A stretch of 64,000 bases of DNA, from NCBI RefSeq assembly GCF_029948125.1, contig NZ_JASAMB010000018.1, positions 121,307-185,306 of the forward strand, read 5' to 3'. This document shows, one piece after another, positions 38,472 through 48,511 of this stretch. The notes under the pieces are model-generated. The model was not told the origin of the DNA, did no database searches, and saw nothing but the letters and a program-made list of their open reading frames with translations. The stretch is from Catellatospora sp. KI3 (GTDB taxonomy: Bacteria > Actinomycetota > Actinomycetes > Mycobacteriales > Micromonosporaceae). Position numbers and translations under genes: made by a program. The first letter of the stretch is position 1. Each line of letters begins with the position of its first letter.

Positions 38472-38975
38472 GTGGCGACGCTGCCCCACTCGACGATCAT
38501 GACCGAGGAGGCCGACCGGGCCTTCCTGGCCATCGCGGTGCAGTCCGCGGTGACCAACGTCGAACTCGGCGGCGGGCCGTTCGCCAGCCTGATCGTCAAG
38601 GGCGACCAGATCATCGGCAAGGGCGTGAACCGGGTCGTCAAGGACCTGGACCCCACCGCCCACTCCGAGATCACCGCCATCCGGGCCGCCTGCCGCCAGC
38701 TGATGGCGTTCCAGATCCCCGGGACGGTGCTCTTCTCCTCATGCGAGCCCTGCCCGATGTGCCTGGCCGCGGCCCTGTGGGCGCACGTAGACCGCGTCGT
38801 CTACGGCGCCACCCGCGTCGACGCCGCCCGCAACGGCTTCGACGACCTTCGATTCTACAACCTGTTCGAGATGCCCCGGCAGCTGTGGTCCACCCCCGTC
38901 GTTCAGGTCGTAACCCCGAACCTGATGGACCCCTTCCGCGCCTGGCAGGACAAGATCGACAAAATCCCCTTCTGA
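38472..38975 (+). CDS. Nucleoside/guanine deaminase-like zinc enzyme
   Basis: 167-aa CMP/dCMP deaminase-fold enzyme. Zinc His and catalytic Glu in TAHSEITAIRAAC (about residue 60) and zinc Cys pair in SSCEPCPMCLAAALW (about 91-97). The substrate-binding N-terminal part is GGGPFASLIVKGDQIIGKG. It resembles guanine deaminase/nucleoside deaminase rather than tRNA deaminase because the C-terminus ends with WQDKIDKIPF-type residues. No Shine-Dalgarno; TACCCT lies six bases before GTG at 38472, suggesting leaderless translation. ATG at 38499 is an alternative. Convergent with the epimerase; a family B hairpin lies between. Confidence 0.85.
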   Translation: MATLPHSTIMTEEADRAFLAIAVQSAVTNVELGGGPFASLIVKGDQIIGKGVNRVVKDLDPTAHSEITAIRAACRQLMAFQIPGTVLFSSCEPCPMCLAAALWAHVDRVVYGATRVDAARNGFDDLRFYNLFEMPRQLWSTPVVQVVTPNLMDPFRAWQDKIDKIPF

Positions 38976-39018
38976 CGCCCGGCGCCCGGCGCCGGCGCGC
39001 GCCACGACGGCGGCGTTC

Positions 39019-39082
39019 GTGCAGTTTCGGGGAAGGTGCTCGAATCGGGCCCAAGATTCCGGCACTTTCCCCAAAACTGCAC
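39019..39082. repeat. Dispersed hairpin repeat, family B, copy 3
   Basis: Outer arms 39019-39039 and 39062-39082 pair over 19 of 21 positions, and the two mismatches are G-U capable in RNA. The inner GAATC/GATTC stem is present, with loop GGGCCCAA. It lies between convergent genes. Confidence 0.92.
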
Positions 39083-39105
39083 CCGACCTCGGGCGCGCGC
39101 GGCGC

Positions 39106-40107
39106 TCAGCGGGACGCGTGGAAGGCGGCCAGGAGGGCAGCCTCGTCGGCGGGGGTGATGCCGCTGGCGGGGACGGCCCGGTCGGTCGCGGCGGGCAGCC
39201 AGGCGTACGTGTCGCGCACGGTGTCGGCCAGCGGCCGGGTGACCAGCCCGGCGGCCAGCGAGCCGCTGACGTCCCGGCACATGAACCCGTCGTACTCCGG
39301 CAGCGCCACCCACATCGGCAGCGACCGCTCGCCCATCCACTCGTTCACGCCGTGGTCGAGCAGGAAGTCCTGGTCGACCCAGGTCAGCTCCGGGTTCGTG
39401 CCCAGCGCCGCCGCGACGCCGGCGAAGAACTCGCCTCGGGGCAGCGGCGCGCCGATCCCGTCGTAGGCGCCCGCGAGCCGGTGCCGCGCCGCGTGCAGCA
39501 GCCAGGCGGCCAGGTCGCGCACGTCCACCCACTGCGCCCACTCGTCGGGCGCCCCCGGCGCGAGCACCTCGCCGCCCCGGGCCAGCCGCGACACCCAGTA
39601 GTCGAACCGGTTGTACCGGTCCCCCGGGCCCACGATCAGACCGGCCCGGCACAGGAACACGCGGTCCGGCCCGAGCGCTTCGAGCAGCACCCGCTCGCAG
39701 CCGACCTTGGCCGGGCCGTAGTTCGCGCCGACCGCGTCGTCCTGCTCGGGCGTGGCCGCGGGCAGCAGCGGCGTGTCGGCCGGGGTGCGGCCGGGCACGC
39801 TGTGGTCGGCGTACACGGAGCAGCTGGAGACGTGCACCCAGTGCCCGATCCGGTCGCCGAGCTGGTCCAGCACGCTGCGGACGTGGCTCGGGCGGCGCGC
39901 CACGTCGATCACCGCGTCGAAGGACTCGCCCGAGAGGGCCGACAGACCGTCGGGGGTATCGCGATCGGCGGCGACCAGGCGCACCCCGTCCGGCACCCTG
40001 CCCGACACGCCCCGTGCCACGCACGTGACCTCGTGTCCGGCCGCGACGGCCTGCGCCGCCACCTCATGTCCGAGAAAGACAGTCCCACCAAGCACCAGCA
40101 GTCGCAT
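39106..40107 (-). CDS. NAD-dependent epimerase/dehydratase family protein
   Basis: 333-aa extended SDR protein. N-terminal GGTVFLGHEVAAQAVAAGHE is the dinucleotide-binding fingerprint. The Tyr-Lys pair is in ANYGPAKVGCERVLL (about 141-145), with SSCSVYADHS as the Ser segment. It resembles the 'reductase' group near isoflavone-reductase/NmrA-like epimerases in actinomycetes. Substrate unknown. ATG at 40107 is taken, with MLGRM at 40119 possible; neither has a strong ribosome-binding site. Confidence 0.82.
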   Translation of the reverse strand: MRLLVLGGTVFLGHEVAAQAVAAGHEVTCVARGVSGRVPDGVRLVAADRDTPDGLSALSGESFDAVIDVARRPSHVRSVLDQLGDRIGHWVHVSSCSVYADHSVPGRTPADTPLLPAATPEQDDAVGANYGPAKVGCERVLLEALGPDRVFLCRAGLIVGPGDRYNRFDYWVSRLARGGEVLAPGAPDEWAQWVDVRDLAAWLLHAARHRLAGAYDGIGAPLPRGEFFAGVAAALGTNPELTWVDQDFLLDHGVNEWMGERSLPMWVALPEYDGFMCRDVSGSLAAGLVTRPLADTVRDTYAWLPAATDRAVPASGITPADEAALLAAFHASR

Positions 40108-40194
40108 GCGACCCAGCATCACCGCCGCCCGCGCCGGCCTGCCACCCCGTTCGCACTCGGCGTAGCCCGCTCCCGGGCTCCGGCCGACACCGTC

Positions 40195-40245
40195 AAGAAG
40201 GGGCCCTTCTACTACGGAAAGCGATAAGAAGGGGCCCTTCCTTAC
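40195..40245. repeat. Dispersed hairpin repeat, family A, copy 3
   Basis: AAGAAGGGGCCCTTCT arm, spacer ACTACGGAAAGCGATA, and second AGAAGGGGCCCTTC arm with trailing CTTAC. It ends three bases before the RecD2 stop codon (minus strand), a terminator position. Copies 2 and 4 share the CGGAAAGCGATAAGAAGG-type core. Confidence 0.88.
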
Positions 40246-40247
40246 CC

Positions 40248-42536
40248 TCAGGCGAGGGGGAGGAGGCGGTGGTCGAGGGCGGTGTGGCGGCGGCCCGCGC
40301 CGAGGGTGCGCACGGCGACGGCCAGCGCGCGGGTGGAGCCGGCGAGCACCACCAGCTTCTTGGCCCGGGTGACGGCGGTGTAGAGCAGGTTGCGCTGGAG
40401 CATCATCCAGGCGGCGGTGGTGAGCGGGACGACGACGGCCGGATACTCCGAGCCCTGCGAGCGGTGGATGCTGATCGCGTACGCGTGGACCAGCTCGTCC
40501 AGCTCGTCGAACGCGTAGGGCACGTCCTCGTCCTCGTCGGTGCGCACGGTCAGCGACTGGTCCTCCGGGGACAGGCCGGTGACCACGCCGACGGTGCCGT
40601 TGAAGACCCCGGCGGTGCCCTTGTCGTAGTTGTTGCGGATCTGGGTGACCTTGTCGCCGATCCGGAACACCCGGCCGCCGAAGCGGCGCTCCGGCCTGCC
40701 CTCGACCGAGGGCGTGAGCGCCTCCTGGAGCAGCAGGTTCAGGTTGCCCGCGCCGGCCGGGCCGCGGTGCATCGGGGTGAGCACCTGGATGTCGCGGCGG
40801 GCGTCGAACCCGAACCGCTTCGGGATGCGCTTGGAGACGAGGTCGACGACCAGCGGCGCGGTCGCCTCGGTGTCGTCGCACTCGAAGAAGAAGAAGTCCG
40901 GGAAGCCTTTGAGCTGCGGAAACTCGCCCCGGTTGATGCGGTGGGCGTTGACGACGACGCCGGACTCCTGCGCCTGCCGGAAGATCTGGGTGAGCCGCAC
41001 GCGCGGGATGACGTCGGCGTTGAGCAGGTCGCGCAGCACCTCGCCCGCGCCGACCGAGGGCAGCTGGTCCACGTCGCCGACCAGCAGCAGGTGCGCGCCG
41101 GGCGCGACGGCCTTGACCAGCTTGTTGGCCAGGATCAGGTCCAGCATGGACGCCTCGTCGACGACGACCAGGTCGGCGTCGAGCGGGTTGTCGCGGTCGT
41201 AGGACGGGTCGCCGCCGGGCTGGAGTTTGAGCAGCCGGTGCACCGTGGTCGCCTCGTGGCCGGTCAGCTCGGCCAGGCGCTTGGCGGCCCGGCCGGTGGG
41301 CGCGGCCAGCACGATCTTGGCGCGCTTGGCCCGCGCCAGCTCCACCACCGACCGTACGGTGAAGCTCTTGCCGCAGCCCGGACCGCCGGTCAGCACCGCC
41401 ACCTTCTCGGTCAGCGCCAGCCGCACCGCCTGCTCCTGCTCGGGGGCCAGGTCGTGGCCGGTGCGCGCCTTGAGCCAGGCCTGCGCCTTGGCCCAGTCCA
41501 CGCCGGCGAAGGCCGACAGCCGGTCGCGGCCGGTGTTCAGCAGCCCGAGCAGGCTCTGGGCGAGTCCGCGCTCGGCCCGGTGGAAGGGCACCAGGTAGAC
41601 GGCGGGCACCGTGCCGTCCTCGACGCCGGGGACCTGCTCGCGCACCACGCCCTCGTCGTCGACCAGCTCGGCCAGGCAGCGGGTGACCAGCTCGGCGGGC
41701 ACGCCCAGGTCGCGGCCCTCCTTGTCGGCGACGGCGAGGATCTTCACCGCGTCGGCGACCAGGTTCGGGGCGGGCAGGTAGCAGTGCCCGGCGTCGGCGG
41801 CCTCGCTCAGCGTGTACTGCAATCCGGCCTTGACGCGCTGCGGGCTGTCGTGGGCGATGCCCACCGCCCGCGCGATGGTGTCGGCGGTGCGGAACCCGAT
41901 CCCCCACACGTCGGCGGCCAGCCGGTACGGCTCCTCGCGCACCACGGTGATCGAGCCGTCGCCGTACTGCTTGTAGATGCGCACGGCCAGGGACGTGGAG
42001 ACGCCGACACCCTGCAGGAAGATCATGACTTCCTTGATGGCCTGCTGCTCGATCCACGCCGCGGCGATGAGTTTCGTGCGCTTGGGGCCCAGCTTCGGCA
42101 CCTCGATCAGGCGCTGCGGCGTCTGCTCGATCACGCGCAGGGTGTCCACGCCGAAGTGGGCCACGATCCGCTCGGCCAGCTTCGGCCCGATGCCCTTGAC
42201 CAGGCCGGAGCCGAGGTATCGCTCGATGCCGACGATGGTGGCGGGCAGCACCGTGGTGTAGTTCCACACCTCGAACTGGCGGCCGTAGCGCGGATGGGAG
42301 GTCCAGCGGCCGGTCATCCGCAGGCTCTCGCCCGGCTGGGCGCCCAGCAGCGCGCCGACCACGGTGAGCAGGTCGTCGCCCCGCTTCTCGGTGGCGACCC
42401 GGGCGATGGTGTAGCCGGTCTCCTCGTTGGCGTACGTGATCCGCTCCAGCACCGCCGACAGCACCACACCGGGCGGCCGGGCGGGGGCGTCCCCGGGGGC
42501 GGATGTCTGCGCGGTCACCCCGACATCGTGCCGCAT
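40248..42536 (-). CDS. RecD2-like ATP-dependent 5'-3' DNA helicase
   Basis: 762-aa SF1B helicase. N-terminal OB and HhH region (VKGIGPKLAERIVAHFGVDT, VPKLGPKRTKLIAAAW). Helicase motifs: Walker A TGGPGCGKSFT (about 381), DEAD-like Walker B VVVDEASMLD, motif III GDVDQLPSVGAGE, TQIFRQAQESGVVVNAHRIN and the C-terminal motif VHAYAISIHRSQGSEYP and YTAVTRAKKLVVL. The N-terminal extension and absence of RecB/RecC place it as RecD2, a repair helicase. ATG at 42536 or GTG at 42518 are both possible; neither shows a strong ribosome-binding site. Confidence 0.92.
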   Translation of the reverse strand: MRHDVGVTAQTSAPGDAPARPPGVVLSAVLERITYANEETGYTIARVATEKRGDDLLTVVGALLGAQPGESLRMTGRWTSHPRYGRQFEVWNYTTVLPATIVGIERYLGSGLVKGIGPKLAERIVAHFGVDTLRVIEQTPQRLIEVPKLGPKRTKLIAAAWIEQQAIKEVMIFLQGVGVSTSLAVRIYKQYGDGSITVVREEPYRLAADVWGIGFRTADTIARAVGIAHDSPQRVKAGLQYTLSEAADAGHCYLPAPNLVADAVKILAVADKEGRDLGVPAELVTRCLAELVDDEGVVREQVPGVEDGTVPAVYLVPFHRAERGLAQSLLGLLNTGRDRLSAFAGVDWAKAQAWLKARTGHDLAPEQEQAVRLALTEKVAVLTGGPGCGKSFTVRSVVELARAKRAKIVLAAPTGRAAKRLAELTGHEATTVHRLLKLQPGGDPSYDRDNPLDADLVVVDEASMLDLILANKLVKAVAPGAHLLLVGDVDQLPSVGAGEVLRDLLNADVIPRVRLTQIFRQAQESGVVVNAHRINRGEFPQLKGFPDFFFFECDDTEATAPLVVDLVSKRIPKRFGFDARRDIQVLTPMHRGPAGAGNLNLLLQEALTPSVEGRPERRFGGRVFRIGDKVTQIRNNYDKGTAGVFNGTVGVVTGLSPEDQSLTVRTDEDEDVPYAFDELDELVHAYAISIHRSQGSEYPAVVVPLTTAAWMMLQRNLLYTAVTRAKKLVVLAGSTRALAVAVRTLGAGRRHTALDHRLLPLA

Positions 42537-42580
42537 CCGTGCGACGAACCGGGAGACGCGCAGCCCCGGCGGACCCGGGC

Positions 42581-43957
42581 TCAGCCCGGTTTGATGTTCG
42601 GGTTGAGGTGGAAGACGTTGTCGGGGTCGTAGCGGGACTTGACGACGGCCAGGCGGCGGTAGTTCTCCAGGCCGTACCCGGCCACGACCCGCTCGGCGCC
42701 CTCGGCGCCGATGAAGTTGGAGTAGACCGCGCCGGTGGACCAGGGCTTCATGTCGGCCCGGGTGTCGCGGGCCCAGCAGATGGCGCGCCGGTCGTCCTCC
42801 GGGTCGGTCCACAGGCCCAGCGGGTGCACCACCCAGGGGGCGCGGCGCCACGGCACCGGGTAGCCGGCGGTCGAGCGGGCCACGGCGCCGCCGTACGGGA
42901 ACAGCACGTGCTGCGACGGGGACGGCACCACCATGTCGCGGGCCCGCTCGCAGTAGCGCTGCACCGCCGCGTCGGGCAGCGACTCCAGGTGCTCGGCCGA
43001 CCAGTAGTTGCGGTAGCCGGGCGGGTCGTCGAACATGCCCTGCAGCTCCGCGTACGGCACCTCGACCAGCAGCTCGCCCTCGTGCCCCAGCCCCAGCAGC
43101 GGCTTGCAGACCTGCCGCGCCTCCTCCAGCGTCCCGGCGTAGACCACCAGCATCGCGCAGGCCAGCTGCCCGACCAGGTGCTCGGGTGTGAACTCCTCGG
43201 GCGGGCCGGTCAGGTAGATGACGCCGCCGCCGACCTCGTCCGGCGCCGACTCCATGAACTCGCGGTACGCCGACACGACCTCCGGTCCGGCCTCCGGCCG
43301 CCACAGCAGCAGGGCCACCGCGACCTGCGGCAGCTCGTACAGCCGGAAGGTGAACGAGGTGGCCGCGCCGAAGTTGCCGCCGCCGCCGTGCAGCGCCCAG
43401 AACAGGTCCGGGTGGCTGCTCTCGCTCGCGGTCACGGTCTGGCCGTCGGCGGTGACCAGCTCCACGGCGAGCAGGTTGTCGCAGGCCAGGCCGTACTTGC
43501 GTTCGAGCCAGCCGGAGCCGCCGCCGAGGGTGAACCCGCCGACGCCGGTGGTGGACACCCGGCCGCCGGTGGTGACCAGGTCGAACGGCTGCCCGGCCCG
43601 GTCCAGGTCGCGCATGGTCGCGCCGCCGCCGACGACCGCGGTGCGGGCGACCGGGTCGACCGTGACCCGGTTCAGCCGGCGCAGGTCCAGCACGATGCCG
43701 CCGTCGGACAGGGCGGTCCCGGCGACGCCGTGGCCGCCGCCGCGTACCGCGATCTCAAGCCCTTCCGCGCGGCCGAAGGCGATGGCGCGGGCGACGTCGG
43801 CGGTGTTGGCGCACTGCGCGATCACGGCCGGACACTTGGTGATCATCGAGTTGAACAGGGTGCGCGCGTTCTCGTACGCGGCGTCGTCACGGGTGAGCAC
43901 GGTGCCGGCGAATCCGGCCCGCAGTCCGCCCAGCGCCCTGGTTCCCAGCACGGTCAT
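42581..43957 (-). CDS. FAD-linked oxidase with berberine-bridge (BBE) C-terminus
   Basis: 458-aa flavoprotein. FAD_binding_4 domain: AVIAQCANTADVARAIAFGR, then GGGHGVAGTALSDGGIVLDL; the His in GGGHG is the usual covalent FAD attachment site. The second site Cys of bicovalent enzymes is missing here (ALHGGGGNFGAATSF), so single attachment is expected. The BBE tail is NYRRLAVVKSRYDPDNVFHL. Such enzymes oxidise sugars or alkaloid-like substrates. ATG at 43957 follows GGGGGGTT. No neighbours suggest the pathway. Confidence 0.9.
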   Translation of the reverse strand: MTVLGTRALGGLRAGFAGTVLTRDDAAYENARTLFNSMITKCPAVIAQCANTADVARAIAFGRAEGLEIAVRGGGHGVAGTALSDGGIVLDLRRLNRVTVDPVARTAVVGGGATMRDLDRAGQPFDLVTTGGRVSTTGVGGFTLGGGSGWLERKYGLACDNLLAVELVTADGQTVTASESSHPDLFWALHGGGGNFGAATSFTFRLYELPQVAVALLLWRPEAGPEVVSAYREFMESAPDEVGGGVIYLTGPPEEFTPEHLVGQLACAMLVVYAGTLEEARQVCKPLLGLGHEGELLVEVPYAELQGMFDDPPGYRNYWSAEHLESLPDAAVQRYCERARDMVVPSPSQHVLFPYGGAVARSTAGYPVPWRRAPWVVHPLGLWTDPEDDRRAICWARDTRADMKPWSTGAVYSNFIGAEGAERVVAGYGLENYRRLAVVKSRYDPDNVFHLNPNIKPG

Positions 43958-44013
43958 GACCAACCCCCCGTTGGCACAGCTCCCCACCAGGATAAATGCC
44001 GGGGTTCAGGGGG

Positions 44014-45186
44014 TCAGTCGGCTGCGCGGATCGGGTGCGGGTCGGTGGTGGGCGGGGCGCCGATCGGCACCGTGCCGTCGCCGTACACGGACTCGGGGTG
44101 GGTGGTGACGTACGCGTCGAGGGTGTCGGCCTTCGCGGCGGCGAACATCTCCAGCGTGCCGTAGCTGATCGCCTGGGTGCCCTTGACCTTGCCGCGCAGG
44201 TACGTCCCGTTGTTGGTCTTGAGCAGCACCAGGTCGCTGCTGCGCAGCCCGCGCAGCGTCCACAGGAAGTCGAACAGGTCGGCGTGCCCGGTGTCCATCC
44301 GCAGCGCGCTGCCGGCCGACTTGATCAGCGAGGTCACCTTGAGCGGGTTGGTGACGACCCCGACCGTGGCCGCCTTCTCCCCCATCGCCTTGAGCAGCTG
44401 CTGCTGGTGGCGCTGGCGGTCGTAGTCGCCGTTGGGGCCGCTCTTGCGCTGGCGGGCGAAGTCCAGCGCCTCCCAGCCCGCCATGTCGCGGCAGCCGACC
44501 GGGTGCACGTAGCTGTTGGGCAGGAAGACGCCGCTGCGCTTGCCGTACGCCTTCTCAGGCTTGCCGTCGACCACGATGTAGTGGTCGGACTTGGTCTCGC
44601 GATCGACGCACATGTGCACGCCGCCCAGCTCCTCGATCACGTCCTTGAAGCCGTCGAAGTCGATCACGGCGACGCCGTCGAACTGCAGCCCGGTGAGCTG
44701 GTGGATGGTGTTGGCGGTGAGCGCGGCACCGCCCTGCCAGTCGAGGCCGTTGCGCGAGCCGTAGGTGTAGGCGGCGTTGATGCGGTTCCGCTTGCCGTAG
44801 AACCCGGCCTGCGGATACGCCGGGATGTCGACGAGCGCGTCGCGCGGGATCGACATCAGGTACGCCTTGTCGTGCTCGCGCGGGATGTGCAGCACGATGA
44901 TCGTGTCGGCGCGTCCGCTGCCGTCGGCCCAGCCGTGCCGGGTGTCCAGGCCGAGCAGCAGGATGTCCAGCGGGCCGGTGAGCGTGCGCCCGGAGATGGT
45001 GGGCGCGGGCTTGAGCGCGTCCCCCTCCAGCACCGAGCCGGTCTCCACGGAGCTGGTGAGGCTCTGCAGGTACGACTTGGTGAGCAGCGCGCCGCCGAAG
45101 CCGAGCGACAGGACGAGCAGGCCGACCCCGGCCAGGACGAACCCCCAGAACGGCAGGCGGCGGCGGGGGCGCTTGGGCAGGGTCAT
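44014..45186 (-). CDS. LytR-CpsA-Psr (LCP) family wall-polymer ligase
   Basis: 390-aa membrane-anchored LCP protein that should transfer anionic polymers from lipid carrier to peptidoglycan. One membrane helix (about residues 14-36: FVLAGVGLLVLSLGFGGALL). LCP core: ILLLGLDTRHGWADGSGRAD, LMSIPRDALVDIP, INAAYTYGSRNGLDWQGG, and FARQRKSGPNGDYDRQRHQQ, with the Arg and Asp that bind pyrophosphate in SIPRD, RADT and RQR. ATG at 45186 follows GGAGAG by seven bases. Confidence 0.93.
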   Translation of the reverse strand: MTLPKRPRRRLPFWGFVLAGVGLLVLSLGFGGALLTKSYLQSLTSSVETGSVLEGDALKPAPTISGRTLTGPLDILLLGLDTRHGWADGSGRADTIIVLHIPREHDKAYLMSIPRDALVDIPAYPQAGFYGKRNRINAAYTYGSRNGLDWQGGAALTANTIHQLTGLQFDGVAVIDFDGFKDVIEELGGVHMCVDRETKSDHYIVVDGKPEKAYGKRSGVFLPNSYVHPVGCRDMAGWEALDFARQRKSGPNGDYDRQRHQQQLLKAMGEKAATVGVVTNPLKVTSLIKSAGSALRMDTGHADLFDFLWTLRGLRSSDLVLLKTNNGTYLRGKVKGTQAISYGTLEMFAAAKADTLDAYVTTHPESVYGDGTVPIGAPPTTDPHPIRAAD

Positions 45187-45282
45187 CGCGGGTCTCTCCA
45201 TCCGGGGGCTCACCTGGCGACAGACCATACCAGCCGATTATTACCGTTTATGGGTTTTTGTCCGTTGAATTGGTTTGGGGAG

Positions 45283-45307
45283 GTTTCGAGGCGTCCCGAC
45301 GGGGTAT
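45283..45307 (+). promoter_or_regulatory. SigB-type promoter of csbD
   Basis: GTTT (45283-45286), 15-base spacer, GGGTAT (45302-45307). This fits the actinobacterial SigB/SigF-type consensus GNTTN14-16GGGTAY. It lies 47 bases before the csbD ATG. Three such promoters occur in 1.2 kb here. Confidence 0.75.
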
Positions 45308-45353
45308 GTGCGGGGGGAACCCGACCGCCGCAACCGCACCGAGGGAGTTGGTC

Positions 45354-45566
45354 ATGGGTATCAAGGACAAGATCAGCAACGAGGCCGAAGACCTCAAGGG
45401 CAAGACCAAAGAGGCGACCGGCAAGATGACCGACAACGAGCGCCTGGAGGCCGAGGGCAACATGGACCAGGCGTCGGCGAAGATGAAGAAGGCCGGCGAG
45501 AAGGCCAAGGACACCTTCAACGACACCAAGGACGCCGCGGCCGACGCGATGCGCGGCAGGTCCTGA
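45354..45566 (+). CDS. csbD: CsbD family stress protein
   Basis: 70-aa hydrophilic helical protein of the CsbD family, known as a general-stress (SigB-dependent) gene in Bacillus. It shows MGIKDKISNEAEDLKGKTKE, then KMTDNERLEAEGNMDQASA and the Lys-rich tail KMKKAGEKAKDTFNDTKDAA. Start ATG with GAGGGAG six bases before. A SigB-type promoter is upstream and a strong hairpin follows. Function of the protein unknown, perhaps a membrane- or DNA-protecting helix. Confidence 0.95.
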   Translation: MGIKDKISNEAEDLKGKTKEATGKMTDNERLEAEGNMDQASAKMKKAGEKAKDTFNDTKDAAADAMRGRS

Positions 45567-45590
45567 TCCTGAGCATTCATCTCTGCCATA

Positions 45591-45628
45591 GGGCGGGGGC
45601 CGGTGGCACCAGCCACCGGCCCCCGCCC
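45591..45628. terminator. Bidirectional hairpin terminator
   Basis: GGGCGGGGGCCGGTGGC pairs with GCCACCGGCCCCCGCCC around ACCA, 17 bases perfect. It lies between the csbD stop (45566) and the convergent small gene stop (45640). Confidence 0.9.
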
Positions 45629-45639
45629 GTATCTTTAGC

Positions 45640-45822
45640 TCAGTGCTCGGAGCCGGAGAAGGGTTCGGTGGGGTTGCGGGGGTCGCGCGGGTCGTCGTCG
45701 GTCAGCCGCTCGGTGTCCTCGCGGTGCCGCTCGTGCTCACGCTCGGTGTCCTCCTGCGCCCGCTCCAGGTCGGACTCGGGCACCGGCGAGATGAAGTCGC
45801 GCTCTGGGCTGTGGCCTGCCAT
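45640..45822 (-). CDS. Small charged protein, unknown function
   Basis: 60 aa, rich in Asp, Glu and Arg: MAGHSPERDFISPVPESDLE, then REHERHREDTERLTDDDPRD. No cysteine or membrane segment; likely disordered or helical. The start ATG follows GAGGAGGAC, a strong ribosome-binding site. A SigB-like promoter lies 34-59 bases upstream, matching the two neighbours, so a stress role is inferred. I recognise no family. Confidence 0.72.
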   Translation of the reverse strand: MAGHSPERDFISPVPESDLERAQEDTEREHERHREDTERLTDDDPRDPRNPTEPFSGSEH

Positions 45823-45855
45823 GACCGTCCTCCTCAGGTCGGGAACACCGTTCAC

Positions 45856-45881
45856 GTACCCGCGTGGCGTTTTCAGCAAAC
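45856..45881 (-). promoter_or_regulatory. SigB-type promoter of the small charged protein gene
   Basis: On the minus strand GTTT (45881-45878), 16-base spacer and GGGTAC (45861-45856). It precedes the ATG at 45822 by 34 bases. Confidence 0.7.
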
Positions 45882-45991
45882 CAGGACAAGACGGACGCCA
45901 GGTGTATGGTGATCATGTCGGTCCGGCACCGCTTTTTCTTGTGCCGTGTTGTGGACACCTGCGGTCGCCGCAAACCGTAGAGTGTGTAGCC

Positions 45992-46405
45992 ATGACCACC
46001 AGTGAACAGCTCAGCACTCTGAGTGATGCTGCCCAACGGGCGGAAGAGCTGCGCGCCGAGCTGATCACGCTGCTGGACAAGTGGCAGGCGTGGCGCTCGG
46101 ACCCGGCGTACCCGGGCACCGGCCGGATCGGACCCGGCTGGCAGGCCGGGTTGGACCACGCCATCGCCACCACCAGCCAGGCCGTCGCGGCCCTGCCGCC
46201 GGGCACCGACCCGGCTGTACTCGCCGACCTGACCCAGCCGCTGCTCACCACGTTCTGGGCGCACCGGCCCGGTCCGATGGCCGACGTGGCGACCAAGGTC
46301 GCGATGGTGCGGCTGCGCGCCCTGGCCCTGCACGGCAGCGCGGGCTTCGGGCTGGTGGACACGGCCGCCGCCGAGCGCCGCGAGCCGGTCCTCGCCCCGG
46401 TCTGA
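45992..46405 (+). CDS. Conserved hypothetical protein, helical
   Basis: 137-aa soluble protein with helical N-terminus (LSDAAQRAEELRAELITLLD) and a conserved Trp-Pro-rich middle (QAWRSDPAYPGTGRIGPGWQ). No recognised domain. The TAGAGT box lies eight bases before ATG without a Shine-Dalgarno, so a leaderless mRNA is likely. It sits between two SigB-type genes on the same strand, but it lacks such a promoter itself. Confidence 0.7.
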   Translation: MTTSEQLSTLSDAAQRAEELRAELITLLDKWQAWRSDPAYPGTGRIGPGWQAGLDHAIATTSQAVAALPPGTDPAVLADLTQPLLTTFWAHRPGPMADVATKVAMVRLRALALHGSAGFGLVDTAAAERREPVLAPV

Positions 46406-46434
46406 TCCTGCCCGCATACCGGCGATCTTCGCTC

Positions 46435-46460
46435 GTTTACCGGCCGATGCGGCCGGGTAC
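46435..46460 (+). promoter_or_regulatory. SigB-type promoter of the DUF6131 gene
   Basis: GTTT (46435-46438), 16-base spacer, GGGTAC (46455-46460). It lies 43 bases before the GTG start at 46503. Confidence 0.75.
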
Positions 46461-46502
46461 CTCCGCGATGTAGGCAAAGGTTGCCTGCGAGGGAGGCCTC
46501 AA

Positions 46503-46658
46503 GTGATCATCCTCGGCTTGATTCTGCTGCTCCTCGGCTACTTCCTGCACATCTCGCTGCTGTGGACGATCGGCATCATCCTGCTGATCATCGGCGCGGT
46601 GCTGTGGATCGCCGGTTCGGTCGGCCGCCCCGTGGGCGGCAGACGACACTACTGGTAG
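46503..46658 (+). CDS. Small DUF6131-like membrane protein
   Basis: 51 aa, mostly two hydrophobic spans: VIILGLILLLLGYFLHISLL then TIGIILLIIGAVLWIAGSVG, ending GRPVGGRRHYW. This resembles the short actinobacterial family named DUF6131 in my recollection; function unknown. GTG follows GAGGGAGG by eight bases. A SigB-type promoter is 43 bases upstream and a terminator follows. Because it is so short it is easily missed. Confidence 0.85.
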   Translation: MIILGLILLLLGYFLHISLLWTIGIILLIIGAVLWIAGSVGRPVGGRRHYW

Positions 46659-46686
46659 GAGTGCCCTACCGGTAGGAGCATGACGT

Positions 46687-46712
46687 GCGGCGGGCCCGAT
46701 CGGGCCCGCCGC
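46687..46712 (+). terminator. Hairpin terminator
   Basis: GCGGCGGGCCCGA is followed at once by its perfect complement TCGGGCCCGCCGC; the ends TGACGT/GTCACG extend it with some mismatch. It is 28 bases after the DUF6131 stop. Confidence 0.82.
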
Positions 46713-46888
46713 GTCACGTCTCGGCGCTGGAACCTTCACCGCAGGCGTGAAGATCGTCGTTTGCGGTCAGGAGAGCGGCTACGGGCCGGGGTTTCGACCG
46801 CTGGCCGCGATCATCGGCTGGGCTGGCCTCCAAGGTCACGATCTCCGGTCATGATCTCCGGTCACGGCCTCTGGTCGGGGGGTGCGCG
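46713..46888. other. Convergent intergenic region with a 12-bp direct repeat
   Basis: About 175 bases between the terminator and the ABC-F stop. GATCTCCGGTCA occurs at 46840-46851 and again at 46853-46864. No gene seen. Confidence 0.5.
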
Positions 46889-48511
<1,623 letters not shown>

